Below are positions 53,967 through 64,000 of a stretch of DNA of 64,000 nt, one piece after another. The notes beneath the pieces were generated by a model that was not told where the DNA came from, did not search any database, and worked only from the letters and a program-made list of their open reading frames with translations. Location of the stretch: positions 603,501 through 667,500 of the forward strand of contig NC_134027.1 in the NCBI RefSeq assembly GCF_964204645.1, given 5' to 3'. This DNA is from Tubulanus polymorphus. Lineage: Eukaryota; Nemertea; Palaeonemertea; Tubulaniformes; Tubulanidae. Position numbers and translations under genes: made by a program. The number at the start of each line of letters is the position of its first letter. The stretch's first letter is position 1.

Positions 53967-55642
53967 CTAGTGAGGGAATGATTGACTGCCCACAATAGCA
54001 GGACCCGCACCATCCCCAGCCCCACCACCATCCCTCCTCGGCCGCTTCCTATTTATCCCCTCCCCTTCCTCCCGATTACCTTCGTCAGCCGCACCATCCG
54101 CCGGGACCACTCTTGCTCCTCCTCCCTGCGGAGCCACGACGACCGCAACTTTTCTTTTCCTTTTTGTTCTAGTTTTTTTAGGCGGTGGTCGTGTCTGTAA
54201 AGAGAAAAAGTGAAAAATTTGTTTAGTATAAAATTAAACACTACATAAAAAATCAGAATGAGAAACCAGCGAATCTATTATCAGTTAGATAATTCACTAA
54301 AACTGACTCATTGTACTTAAAAACATCAAACTAGAATTATTATAACTTACTGGTAAAACCCGCCTTTCAAATGGCGTTGGCGCTCGAGTCGGGGCAGGAG
54401 CATTGGTATTCTAGAAAAAATGAAATTATTTCATATAAATGAAAAATATACAAATTCACAGAACACAATTTCATGCTACAGTCAGGCCGTAGAGTGAGAT
54501 ATATTGAATTAGTTACAACTCTAAAATGGGTGATGAATGTTTGAGCTCTAATAGCTGAAGTTCCTGGTTTCGCAGATACATTGGTACTGGTTGACGTTCC
54601 TGGTTTCGGTGATAAATTCTGTAAAGATAAAATATAACAAAATATTAGATGGATATTCATGAATGCATGTATCACTGATTCGGGTTTTCAATAAAAACTG
54701 ATTAACGAATGATAAGTTAATTTTGCAGCAAATTCTCCAACATTAGAACAAAACCAGTAGTTATATAGTAGAGGCTTTTGGGTCATGAAGCAAATTAAGT
54801 AGTAAATATAACACTTAATTTAAATGACAACTGTAGAGATAGCATCATTAATATATGACTTCTACGATGATGAGACTTAATCGAATTTGAATTTATGCAA
54901 AACAGCTACTGCCCTCTATTTTCAAATTACAAATTGAAATAAGCGTGATTTATTAGAAAATAGTTATCACTTACCGGCGTAGAAGAACCGCTCGGCGGCG
55001 TTGACGGCAAAAACTGAAAATACAATCAAAGACAATGTTAAAAACCTGATCTGATTTGTATAGTGTAAGTAAATGGTTGTGGGGTTCGGACCGTCTGCCC
55101 ACACGAGAACACCCGACCCTCGCGCTACTGCTGCATTTGACTGCTCGGTGCGTCTGAGGAGCCTTGATGGACAGAACACACCATTGATGGAATAATGGTT
55201 AATTCAGTCTAACCTCGTTAAAACTCTGTAAATGTGAGTTAAACTCATTGAAATTCCCTTATGTTTACCATGAGGTAACATTGAACTGGTTTTTCAGTTT
55301 TTCTCCACTCGTCTATAACGGGCTATCAATCAATATGGTCGAATGTGCAGAATGTTCCAGCTGATAAAAACTGGGTTCCAAAATAATCGGCCCTTTGCAT
55401 GTGATGATGCAAACGATCAGGCTGGGTGCACCCTGGTATAGATTTGACGATGCAGTAATGTATGACGGACATTACCTGTCAGTAGCAGAAGCAGGGTTTA
55501 ATATTCTATATATATAAATTTCGGTTTCAAGCTCAAGAATGATGACTTCAAACAGGCGTTTACGATAACTTACGTCAATCCCAGACATGGAAATGTTAAA
55601 ACGTTGTTGCATATTCTGTTGTTGTTGTTGTTGTTGAGTTCT
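53967..55642 (-). CDS. Minus-strand gene copy: exons 2'-3'-4'-X-9', ~143 codons
   Basis: Exons 55574-55642, 54975-55013, 54580-54618, 54351-54410 and 53967-54194 are all phase 0 and chain without stops. They encode RT-QQQQQQQ-NMQQRFNISMSGID; FLPSTPPSGSSTP; NLSPKPGTSTSTN; NTNAPAPTRAPTPFERRVLP; then TRPPPKKTRTKRKRK... ending GAGPAIVGSQSFPH-stop. No start exon lies immediately upstream (the DIRS remnant abuts at about 55670), so a start must come from elsewhere or the copy is unexpressed. The 60-bp exon X has no counterpart in the plus-strand gene. Exons 7 and 8 are skipped here. The family function is unknown. Confidence 0.5.
54351..54410 (-). CDS. Exon X, 60 bp, unique to the minus-strand copy
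   Basis: Bounded by TATTCTAG and GTAAGT. NTNAPAPTRAPTPFERRVLP. Ala/Pro/Thr-rich like the other micro-exons, but not found in the plus-strand gene. Confidence 0.5.
54580..54618 (-). CDS. Exon 4' variant, 39 bp
   Basis: After TTTACAG, NLSPKPGTSTSTN to a GTATCT donor. The upstream intron is nearly identical to that before exon 4 (NISPIQHVD), but the exon and downstream sequence differ; KPGTS is repeated just beyond the proposed donor, so the donor choice is uncertain. Confidence 0.4.
54975..55013 (-). CDS. Exon 3' variant, 39 bp
   Basis: FLPSTPPSGSSTP, TTTTCAG and GTAAGT. Three codons shorter than exon 3, with a Ser replacing a Thr. Confidence 0.6.
55574..55642 (-). CDS. Exon 2' variant, 69 bp
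   Basis: Starts RTQQQQQQQ and ends FNISMSGID. Intron sequence on both sides equals that of exon 2, but the first two thirds of the exon are different. Confidence 0.6.
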
Positions 55643-57671
55643 CTATAAAAGAGAAAACATATTCATACAATGACAAGAAATACTTTTATTCTGTAAAATT
55701 GACGGGATTTCGGGTGAACAGGAACCTGAAAATATGCATCTTTCAGGTCCAATGAAGCCGCCCATTAACCTCGGCGGAGACCTTGAATTACCTCCCTGTT
55801 TTAGTCATCGGAAGCCTCGGGATATCCAGGTGCCGCTCGAGGAATGACAGTCCATCGACGCCCTGTGGTTTTCAGGAGCATAAATTTTCATGAAAACCAG
55901 CCGGATGTGGCTTCGTCGCGTACTGGTTCTATTGCTCTCTTTTTGGCCAGATCTTTGAGAGCTGACGAGATTAGTGTCTCCTGATCTGCTTTCGGGCGCA
56001 TGTCGAGAGGTGTTCAGAATTGAAGACAGTAGCCTCCGTGATACGACCCGGGACCGACGGACCAGTGGCTGCCTGCTGCAGACAACCTCTCACTGGCCCC
56101 GAGCATTCATTTTGAGTTTCTCCGAGAGGAAGAGCTCCTTTTAGGAGCATTCCCTGATATGTACTAGAATTATTCTGACCAGAAGGGGCACGAGAATGTT
56201 GGAGCTGTGCACTTGTTCACCAACCTGCATTAGTAGCCGCTTGAGAAAGTACGGATGCTTGAGATGGCATTGTGTGAGTTCGGGCTGAACCTTGAGCGGC
56301 CGGAGCTGGAGCTAAACCTTGAGCTGCCGGAGCCGGAGCTGAACCTTGAACGGCCGGAGCCGGAGCTGAACCTTCAGCTGCCGGAGCTGGAGCTGGACCT
56401 TCAGCTGCCGGAGCCGGAGCTGAACCTTGAGCGGCCGGAGCCGGAGCTGAACATTCAGCTGCCGGAGCCGGAGCTGAACCTTGAGCTGTCGGAGCTGGAG
56501 CTGGACCAGAACGCTTCTTTCACGGAGTCCGCATGGTTGACTTGAATCTGCACCTCTCGAATATTCCTCCGTTTGGTCAAAACTGGAGCACTCCAACCGG
56601 AGAAGAGACGCAAAGACGAACCTAGTTGAGCTCTTAATACTCTAGGTTCGACTGTGGCAATCGAGGATTCCAATTGTTCCACACCTAATCGAGCCCATTC
56701 TCTTGAAACTGCTGACGATTCACGCAAAATATTGAGATCAAAGTCCGGGGGGTGGGGGTGGTGGTGATTCACCGACATGGGGACCTGCCGAGGACTTAGC
56801 ACGAGTTTCTCCACATTTAACAAACTAGATATTAACCCTTGACCAGTGAGTCAAGTAGAGAATGCAAAATTGTAATAGGGCTCATCCTCTGACCACCATA
56901 AATAAACCACAGTACAAGTATGAATAAAATTATAATCCTCTAAGCATCTACATCTTAGAGCAGTAACAAGCTCCAAATCGGCTATTCAAGACACTGATAT
57001 AACTGTGGTGGCCTACACACATCAAACACAGTAGAGTTCATCGATCCTTATGCCTTCAATCCACATAGCACGTGATAAGAAAATCAGTATAAAACTGTAG
57101 ATTGTACAGTGGAAAACAAGCTCCAAAATATAGCTATTTCACACATTAAAACAACCGTGGCGGCCATCTTGGATGACCTATATATGTCAAAAATAATAGG
57201 GCTCATCCATCTCACACCTCAAACAAACAAACCAAGTCACAAGAAAATCAATGAAAAACTTAAGTCTGTAGAGCGATAACAAGCTTCAAATGGCTATTTC
57301 ACACATTGCAATGGCTGTGGCGGCCATCTTGGATGACCTATATATGTCAAAAACAAACAGCCCGCCCGTCGGGACATAGGTGATTTTTTACCCCTTGCGT
57401 CCTATGGCTGAGGGGTAAAAAATAGCATATCCCCTGCAGGCATGGCTAACCGTGTTACGAGCTTCTGTTGTGAGCGGCAACCCGAAGCTTATTGCTGCAG
57501 GAACTAGATCCTCGTTGAAATCAGATGCTACCCCTCAGAAATTCAGAGTCAGAATTCCGAATAACTGAACTTCTAACCGGGCAATCAAGAATAGGCTTAC
57601 CTGTAACTGCGGTAGCTTACAATGACAATAACATCTTACTTTCGAAATCACGGAAATCCCGATTATTGTGA

Positions 57672-57912
57672 CGACTTCCTAAACAGTCCCTCGATGTGAA
57701 AGACATGAACTTCCTAAAGGGTCCCTCGACGTGAAAGACATGAACTTCCTAAACGGTCCCTCGACGTGAAAGACGTGAACTTCCTAAACGGTCCCTAGAT
57801 GTGAAAGACGTGAACTTCCTAAACGGTCCCTCGACGTGAAAGACGTGAACTTCCTTAACGGTCCCTCGACGTGAAAGACATGAACTTCCTAAACGGTCCC
57901 TCGACGTGAACT
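57672..57912. repeat. 35-bp minisatellite, inverted copy, ~7 units
   Basis: Same unit as 12262-12782 with about half the copies. Confidence 0.95.
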
Positions 57913-58067
57913 GATGAATGATGAATCAATCATAATCTCTCGATCCATCCTCGATATCAGTGAAGGTGACCTTACTCCTGCGTCTGATAGAAGAGCGCCC
58001 TCTACCAAACCTAGAGCCATAATAACTATGTTTCAAATTCGAAACATTGATGCCAGGCCGCCCGGAC

Positions 58068-58862
58068 CAGACCGGATGTTCAGTACCTGATGATGCCTGG
58101 ACCGGACCGGACTGGATGTACAGTTCCCAGTGATGCCTGGACCGGACCAGACTGGATGTTCAGTACCCAGTGATGCCTGGACCGGACCGGACTGGATGTA
58201 CAGTTCCCAGTGATGCCTTGGCCGGACCGGACTGGATGTACAGTTCCCAGTGATGCCTGGACCGGACCGGACTGGATGTTCAGCACCCAGTGATGCCTTG
58301 GCCGGACCGGACTGGATGTACAGTTCCCAGTGATGCCTGGACCGGACCGGACTGGATGTACAGTTCCCAGTGATGCCTGGACCGGACCGGACTGGATGTT
58401 CAGTACCCGGTGATGCCTGGACCGGACCAGATGTTCAGTACCCGGTGATGCCTGGACCGGACCGGACTGGATGTTCAGTACCCAGTGATGCCTGGAATGG
58501 ACTGGTGCTCAAAGCTGCTGGACCGGACCAGATGTTCAGTACCCGGTGATGCCTGGACAGGACCAGACTGGATGTACAGTTCCCAGTGATGCCTGGACCG
58601 GACCGGACTGGATGTACAGTTCCCAGTGATGCCTGGACCGGACCAGACTGGATGTTCAGTACCAGGTGATGCCTGGACGGGACCAGATGTTCAGTACCCT
58701 GTGATGCCTGGACCCAACCGTAGCTTGAGGCCGCCCGGACCGGACAAGATGTTCAGTAACCGGTGATGCCTGGACTGGACCGGTGCTCGGAGGTGACCGC
58801 ACCGGACTGGATGTACAGTTCCCGGTGATGCCTGGACCGGACCGGTGCTCGGAGTAGCCCGG
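58068..58862. repeat. 40-bp minisatellite, inverted copy, ~20 units
   Basis: Same unit as 10250-12095 with less than half the copies. Confidence 0.95.
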
Positions 58863-59751
58863 ACCGAACCCGAGTTCCTGTGCGATATCTGGGAAATACC
58901 ATTCGGACAGTGAACCAGCTGAACCATTGATTGACTGGTGACTGACCGGCACTAGAGAACCAGCGATCCTCCTCAGAGAATGGAGTTGGGAAACCAACCT
59001 TGCTAGTACAGCTGGCGACCGCTGTTACTTTCTGAAATAGAGACATCAATCGGTACATCGACAGAAACTGTACTTTCTGTTTCTGGGACTTCTCGGCCCG
59101 AACCCATAGATCTTCCGACCACAATCCGCAAGTCCAGGAAGGATTAACTCATATAACGCCCGATGTAGCCAAACAGGATGAACACAGAACGTAATCAGGG
59201 CCCGAACAGATGACCGCATCCCTCACGATGACGACGCTGGACTTTAGCAGGGAGCGGCATTATCGCATTCAAAATACAACAATTAAATATTCGGTTTAAA
59301 TATAACAGATATTTTAACGTTATAACTTACATAATATTATAACATACACGCAATTCAAGAAAGATGCACTGATTTGATTTGATTCAAACAAAAATAAAAT
59401 TCACGAGGGAACAAAAACAGAACAAACTCACTGCATAGAGAGTACAAGTGTCTCTTAAATTCCTAAATCCCTTAGAGACAAAATCAAACACCTTCTTATA
59501 AAAAACGCCAAGAAAAAGGATGGCTAAATGCAATACAGCAGAGCCGGGTCGTATAGAAAAACCGCTGGCGATCATTCAATCCAAATTGGCAAAAAACATA
59601 GGAAAGGGTCCGGTACTCGATGGAAATATGATATTGTATTTTGTCTCACACCTGACGTCACGGAGTTATGAAAACTAGTCACAACTTTAACCGTTTTAAC
59701 GCCATACAAAAAATTGAATGCGTTGAAATTGTATTTGAAGACTGAACTTAC

Positions 59752-59821
59752 TTCTTGCTTGCAAGTCGGGAGGCGTCTCCGGCGGGAGGGGTGCGCTGCT
59801 GCTGCTGCTGCTGTTTGACAA
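59752..59821 (-). CDS. Exon 6 copy, 70 bp
   Basis: Identical to exon 6 except one A-to-G change in the AGC run. Ends in phase 1 with no compatible exon 7 before the next exons on this strand. Confidence 0.5.
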
Positions 59822-60031
59822 CTATAAATAGAAATAATATATAAATCAATGCAACAGAAAATGAACACAACAGGTACTGATTACACGGTAGTTCAGTAGA
59901 ATGAAGGGGTCTGGGTACAAAAACGTGTATTCTAAGATTATCAGTATATATTTTCTTGAGGAATTTCATAAAAATGGTTACATTAGGAGGGAAGTGAGGC
60001 ATGTGAGATTGAGGGCGTCACTGATACTTAC

Positions 60032-60070
60032 ATTTAGAGATGGAGAATGCGCAAGGCGACCGATATGACC
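60032..60070 (-). CDS. Exon 5' variant, 39 bp
   Basis: GHIGRLAHSPSLN between TTTCTAG and GTAAGT. Only the last four residues match exon 5, while adjoining introns are identical for at least 50 bases on each side. Confidence 0.55.
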
Positions 60071-60827
60071 CTAGAAATGAAAATAAAAAAAATACATTAG
60101 TCAAATTCATTAACGGTTGAATTTTTAAACATTTTCATTATGACGTTCATTAGTTCAAGGTGCTGGTTTTTTAGACAATTTCAATAAGAGAAAAGTATTC
60201 AGGTATAGCTAGCACTATATCAGGAACGTAGCTTGAAGCGGTTCAGGGGGGTTCGAAAATTCAGTTCCTTACAAAGAAAAATTAAAAACAGAAATGTTAA
60301 ACTTACAAATATTAAAATTTGTTCATTCAATCAAAACCTTGTTAATCAATCTCCCAGAGGCAATTTATCTGGGCACGTTTTCAAAATTTGTTTTGGTTAG
60401 GAGACCCCGTTCTGGTCCAGTCAAACGCTACGGACCTGTCTATGGCAATAGCTAATCAACATTGATATAATTATCACCGGTCGCTGTGGTCAATACACCG
60501 TGCATTGTTAAACTTGATAGGCGTTCATTTCCTGTATATGAGGGCGCTGCTGGTTACCTCGCTTCAGTATTAGGGAATAGATGGAGCCACTTGTCGAATC
60601 ATACTCGATTTATAAAGCTAACTCCACTGTATAGATGGCGCCACTCACCATGATTTCCACGGAAACTAGAATATATACTTAGTAAGCAGAATATGAGTGG
60701 GAAGGGTTTCAAGCGTAATATCAAAATATTGATTTGATCGGTTTAAAAATCTCCAAAACGCTTTCATTTCACAACAAAGTTAAACATCCGTTTTCTAACT
60801 TTACTTTATCACACGCCAAACAATGGG

Positions 60828-61142
60828 ATACCCGCAGTTTTACTGTGGCAATCGAGGATTCCACTTATGGCATGCGATGATCCACCAGGTGTCGCTAGTA
60901 AATAGTTGGTCGTCTGCGTTCGATTTTCTTGTACATTTCAATTAAATCTGAATGAATTGTTCTCTTAAATGAATCAATTATTAATGAAAACTAAACCGAT
61001 ATCAGAGTAGAAGAATGAAAGTATTTCTTCTTCAAACCAGTTCAAAGTTCATTGAAAATGAACTAATTTTGACAACGAACGACCTACTACTCGTTGCGCC
61101 ATCTGGTGGAATAGCTGGTTTTGCGGGTATCCCATATATCAA
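60828..61142. mobile_element. Foldback element, inverted copy
   Basis: Copy of 7978-8294 with the same ATGGGATACCCGC ends, carried along in the large inverted duplication. Confidence 0.75.
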
Positions 61143-61985
61143 ATATCACACTTATGGCGCCATCTAACGGTAAAAGTAATACGCACAGGTTTTTAAACAC
61201 GGAGGATATTAATATAAGGTGACGAACACCTTTTAAACATTGGAACTAGGAAATACAACAGATTGATATCATACATTGACACGCGAGACCAAATACTCTT
61301 ATACAACAGACCCTTAACTCAAAAAGTCAATATGAAAAATAACAATTTCATTACATTTATCACAAATCTATTGATTCACAGCAGGTTCATATTTGCTGTG
61401 TTTTGATCTCATGGTTGTTGATCCAATTACAAGACCGATATCAATGTATGGTATATCAATATATTCTATCAAATAAAAATATTAATGTATTATTAAAATA
61501 TTAACGGTATAACTAGGGGTGCAGGGACCCACTTTGGAAGTGGTCTGAAATGCTCGACGATCTGACATTTTCAAATTTAACTCCCCCTGGTTTAAAAGGA
61601 ACCAAAGACATTGAAACTCACTACACATATACAGAACATGTCATGAGATTATTTATAACTTTATTTATAACTAGAGCAAAAACCTGCTCTATACTGATAT
61701 ATATTAAACTCTGATTTCAATGTAATATAACAACAACAGAATTGATCCTAAAGCGCTGATTTTGCCGGGGAAAAAAATGGTCATACAAGTCCGCCATCTT
61801 AATTCCAATTGTGCCAATATTTTGAGTTTGAGTAGTTTGAGTATATAAACCAATTATCAACACGATAAATCAAAAACTAGCCGAGACAACTGGACGCAAA
61901 GTGAACGCAATAACTATAGTCCCGAGTGAGATAAAAAATAAATTAGTTTGAACTTAAAATTCAAGATCAATGTTTAATGTCTTAG

Positions 61986-62012
61986 TCCACGTGCTGTATC
62001 GGTGATATGTTC
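61986..62012 (-). pseudogene. Exon 4 copy with destroyed donor
   Basis: Identical 27 bp and TTTACAG acceptor, but GTGGACGTAAGAC has become GTGGACTAAGAC: deletion of a G removes the GT donor and creates an in-frame TAA. Confidence 0.7.
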
Positions 62013-62222
62013 TGTAAAGATAAAATAAAACAAAATATTAGATGGATATTCATGAATGCATGTATCACTGATTCGGGTTTTCAATAAAAACTGATTAACG
62101 AATGATAAGTTAATTTTGCAGCAAATTCTCCAAGATTAGAACAAAACCAGTAGTTATATAGTAGAGGCTTTTGGGTCATGAAGCAAATTAAGTAGTAAAT
62201 ATAACACTTAATTTAAATGACA

Positions 62223-64000
62223 ACTGTAAGGGTGTATGCGACAAATAAGGAAAATACAGTTAATTTCCCTGTTTTCGGCTTAAATTTGAAGTAGATGAAA
62301 ACCTGTTTTCTTTGAATTGAAGCCACGGGAACCACTTAACCTCATTTTCAAGCCGGCTTAGAATTGGCGATGTTGGGTTATTATGTCATTGATTTGCACA
62401 AAACGGACACCAGTATAATCAAATTCCCATCCTCGATGGCAAGCGTTTCCAAAAACCCAGCAACAGTGAGTTCCGGGAACTCATTTTGACATGGAATGTC
62501 GGAATCCAAGCCTTCGATAATTTCCCATCTCCACCGTGACCCGATAGACTCAATTACTCAAATAATTTGCGGACCTCCCATTTTGACACGACATTAAGAA
62601 TTCAAAACCCGCCAAGGAATCGACCACGAAATTCAATTAATTCAATTTTTAATACATGAATAAAAGTTAACCGGTAGGAAATTATACGGAACAATTATCA
62701 TCTTACCCACGTACGTGTATATATATACCCAGCATTATAGATATTATTGAAGTTTTCAGTTAAACAAGCCATAATAGAATTTAGGTGACATGAACTACTA
62801 CCAAAAAATAAGCTTTTCATCTTATTCCTAAAGGAACTGGTTCAACACAAATCAGTTATCTATTTTGTTACTAGCATGCAAAGCAAAACATTCAAATGTT
62901 CAAAAACATTTAAATTTTTGATATATTCTAAATGTATTGTTTGCTTTTATTTCTATTAACGGAATTGATGAAAAAGTTGTTTAGCTGAATCGCAGTATCG
63001 TCTCGCAACTGGATCTTTTATGACACAGTGTATTATACTTTTTCCACTTTGGGGTTATTTTCTAAGTGATTCACAATACGCGAGCGGATAGTGATGGTGA
63101 TTGAATACTGATTAAAGATAAAATGTCAGCTCTTTAATCTGTATTAGTGTATATGCCCATATAATAGCTAGAAAGGACATATGCAGCAAATAATCACGAA
63201 TCTGAGGATGTTCAATGTATACACTGACTTTTAAGTGTTCTTAATATCCAGCAGTGATGTATAGTGTGTGTATTATTGAAGTCCGTGTCCATGTGCAATA
63301 GGTATTATCGAGTAGACGGAATGGCCTGGTCGCTTTCGGTCTATGTGGCTTTATGTTGTAATGTTACGGAATTATAAATAAAATGCTCTAGTATAGGCCT
63401 ACAAAGAAAGTCTTTATAGCGGTCAAATGCATGGTCTCGAAGAAAGAGTGAACCATGCGAAAGTTATTTACAAAATAATGTGAATTATCAGGCCATGGTA
63501 GTAGGCGGCATTGCAACTGATTCGAAATAGTCGTGTCATCATTAAGAAATATCACATTTAGATTAATAGTTTTAGCCGGTGCTCGTGGTAATTCTGATGC
63601 GAGAATGGTGTGATAAGATTAAACCAAATGATATTTTAATTTTCGTGTAGTGATAACAATTGGTCGTTTGATTCAGTTGTTCATTTTCTTGAAAATAGAA
63701 ACCCTTATAGAACTCAGATGGAAAATCTACTATGTTAATCCACTAGTTTAAGCAAGTTTCGTTTTATCTAAATAATATATTAATATATTTAGTGTAGTTT
63801 CGATCACAATGAGTTAAATTAGATATGATTATCATTGTTATGAGAATGAGGCAAATTAGGTTGGACTTATGATCGGACGTTCCGGTTTCATACAACAAAA
63901 CAAATAGAATGGATATTCTATATCATGAAAATATATCAAATATGTGAAACAGTTCGCATTGACACGATGCAGTGATATTAATGAGCTATTTGTTCTATTG
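62223..64000. other. Unique flank beyond the inverted duplication
   Basis: Similarity to the plus-strand gene ends at about 62222 (in ACAACTGTA). Beyond it I see no gene, repeat array or transposon signature, only AT-rich sequence. Confidence 0.5.

Larger units (their letters stand above)
55695..59640 (-). mobile_element. DIRS element, inverted and truncated copy
   Basis: Matches 9495-14840 in reverse, including the left terminal repeat (about 59520-59640), gag-like region, all three internal repeat families with fewer units, and RT up to just past LDLKDAYF-equivalent (about 55720-55760). It ends abruptly at about 55680 against intron 1 sequence that precedes exon 2'. The right terminal repeat and YLDD region are missing. 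Confidence 0.75.

Noticed and set aside
55695-62012. One continuous minus-strand gene from exon 4 copy through exon 9'
   Set aside because: Exon 6 ends in phase 1 but the next exon (2') starts in phase 0, the exon order 4-5-6-2-3 is wrong, and the exon 4 donor is destroyed.

Overview
This is eukaryotic, almost certainly animal, DNA. Short exons are bounded by canonical GT/AG sites (mostly GTAAGT donors and TTTTACAG-type acceptors), introns are long and AT-rich, and there are many minisatellites, foldback (MITE-like) elements, a DIRS-type tyrosine-recombinase retroelement and a tRNA-derived SINE fragment. A marine invertebrate, perhaps a lophotrochozoan, fits best, but no gene here identifies the species.

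Plus-strand gene, about 1.0-20.4 kb. Nine exons at 4804-4869, 6034-6120, 6680-6727, 7104-7130, 9046-9084, 9295-9364, 16841-16906, 18683-18912 and 20020-20412 join in one frame and encode about 340 aa: a short Lys-rich start, poly-Q, Pro/Ser/Thr-rich micro-exon segments, a conserved helical block (exons 7-8), a Pro-rich linker and a basic, nuclear-type C-terminus. I do not recognise the family. Intron 1 carries two large minisatellites. Intron 6 carries a DIRS element (gag-like zinc motif, RT with a YLDD box, inverted terminal repeats) whose interior has expanded into several minisatellites.

Minus-strand locus, about 47.5-62.2 kb. This is a rearranged inverted duplicate of the same gene. Introns match nearly base for base, but several exons are replaced or diverged while keeping phase. 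Exon 1 is amplified in tandem, exons 7 and 8 occur in several copies, and exon 9 is split into three truncated copies. The DIRS insertion is shared but truncated, so duplication followed insertion.

Central part, 20.4-47 kb. This holds almost no convincing protein-coding sequence. It has serial hairpins after the stop codon, a 121-bp array with a perfect 9-bp hairpin in each unit, a coding-compatible DTHQQ minisatellite, two arrays of tandemly repeated noncoding exon-like modules with intact splice sites (24.4-26.0 and 35.3-37.5 kb, probably plus-strand lncRNA), a 259-bp array with nested hairpins and a compensatory base change, a smaller inverted duplication (30.1/33.2 kb), MITEs and more minisatellites.

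The most notable signal is the multi-exon gene family whose symmetric micro-exons differ between copies embedded in near-identical introns. This looks like an exon-diversifying, micro-exon type family that has grown by tandem and inverted cassette duplication.
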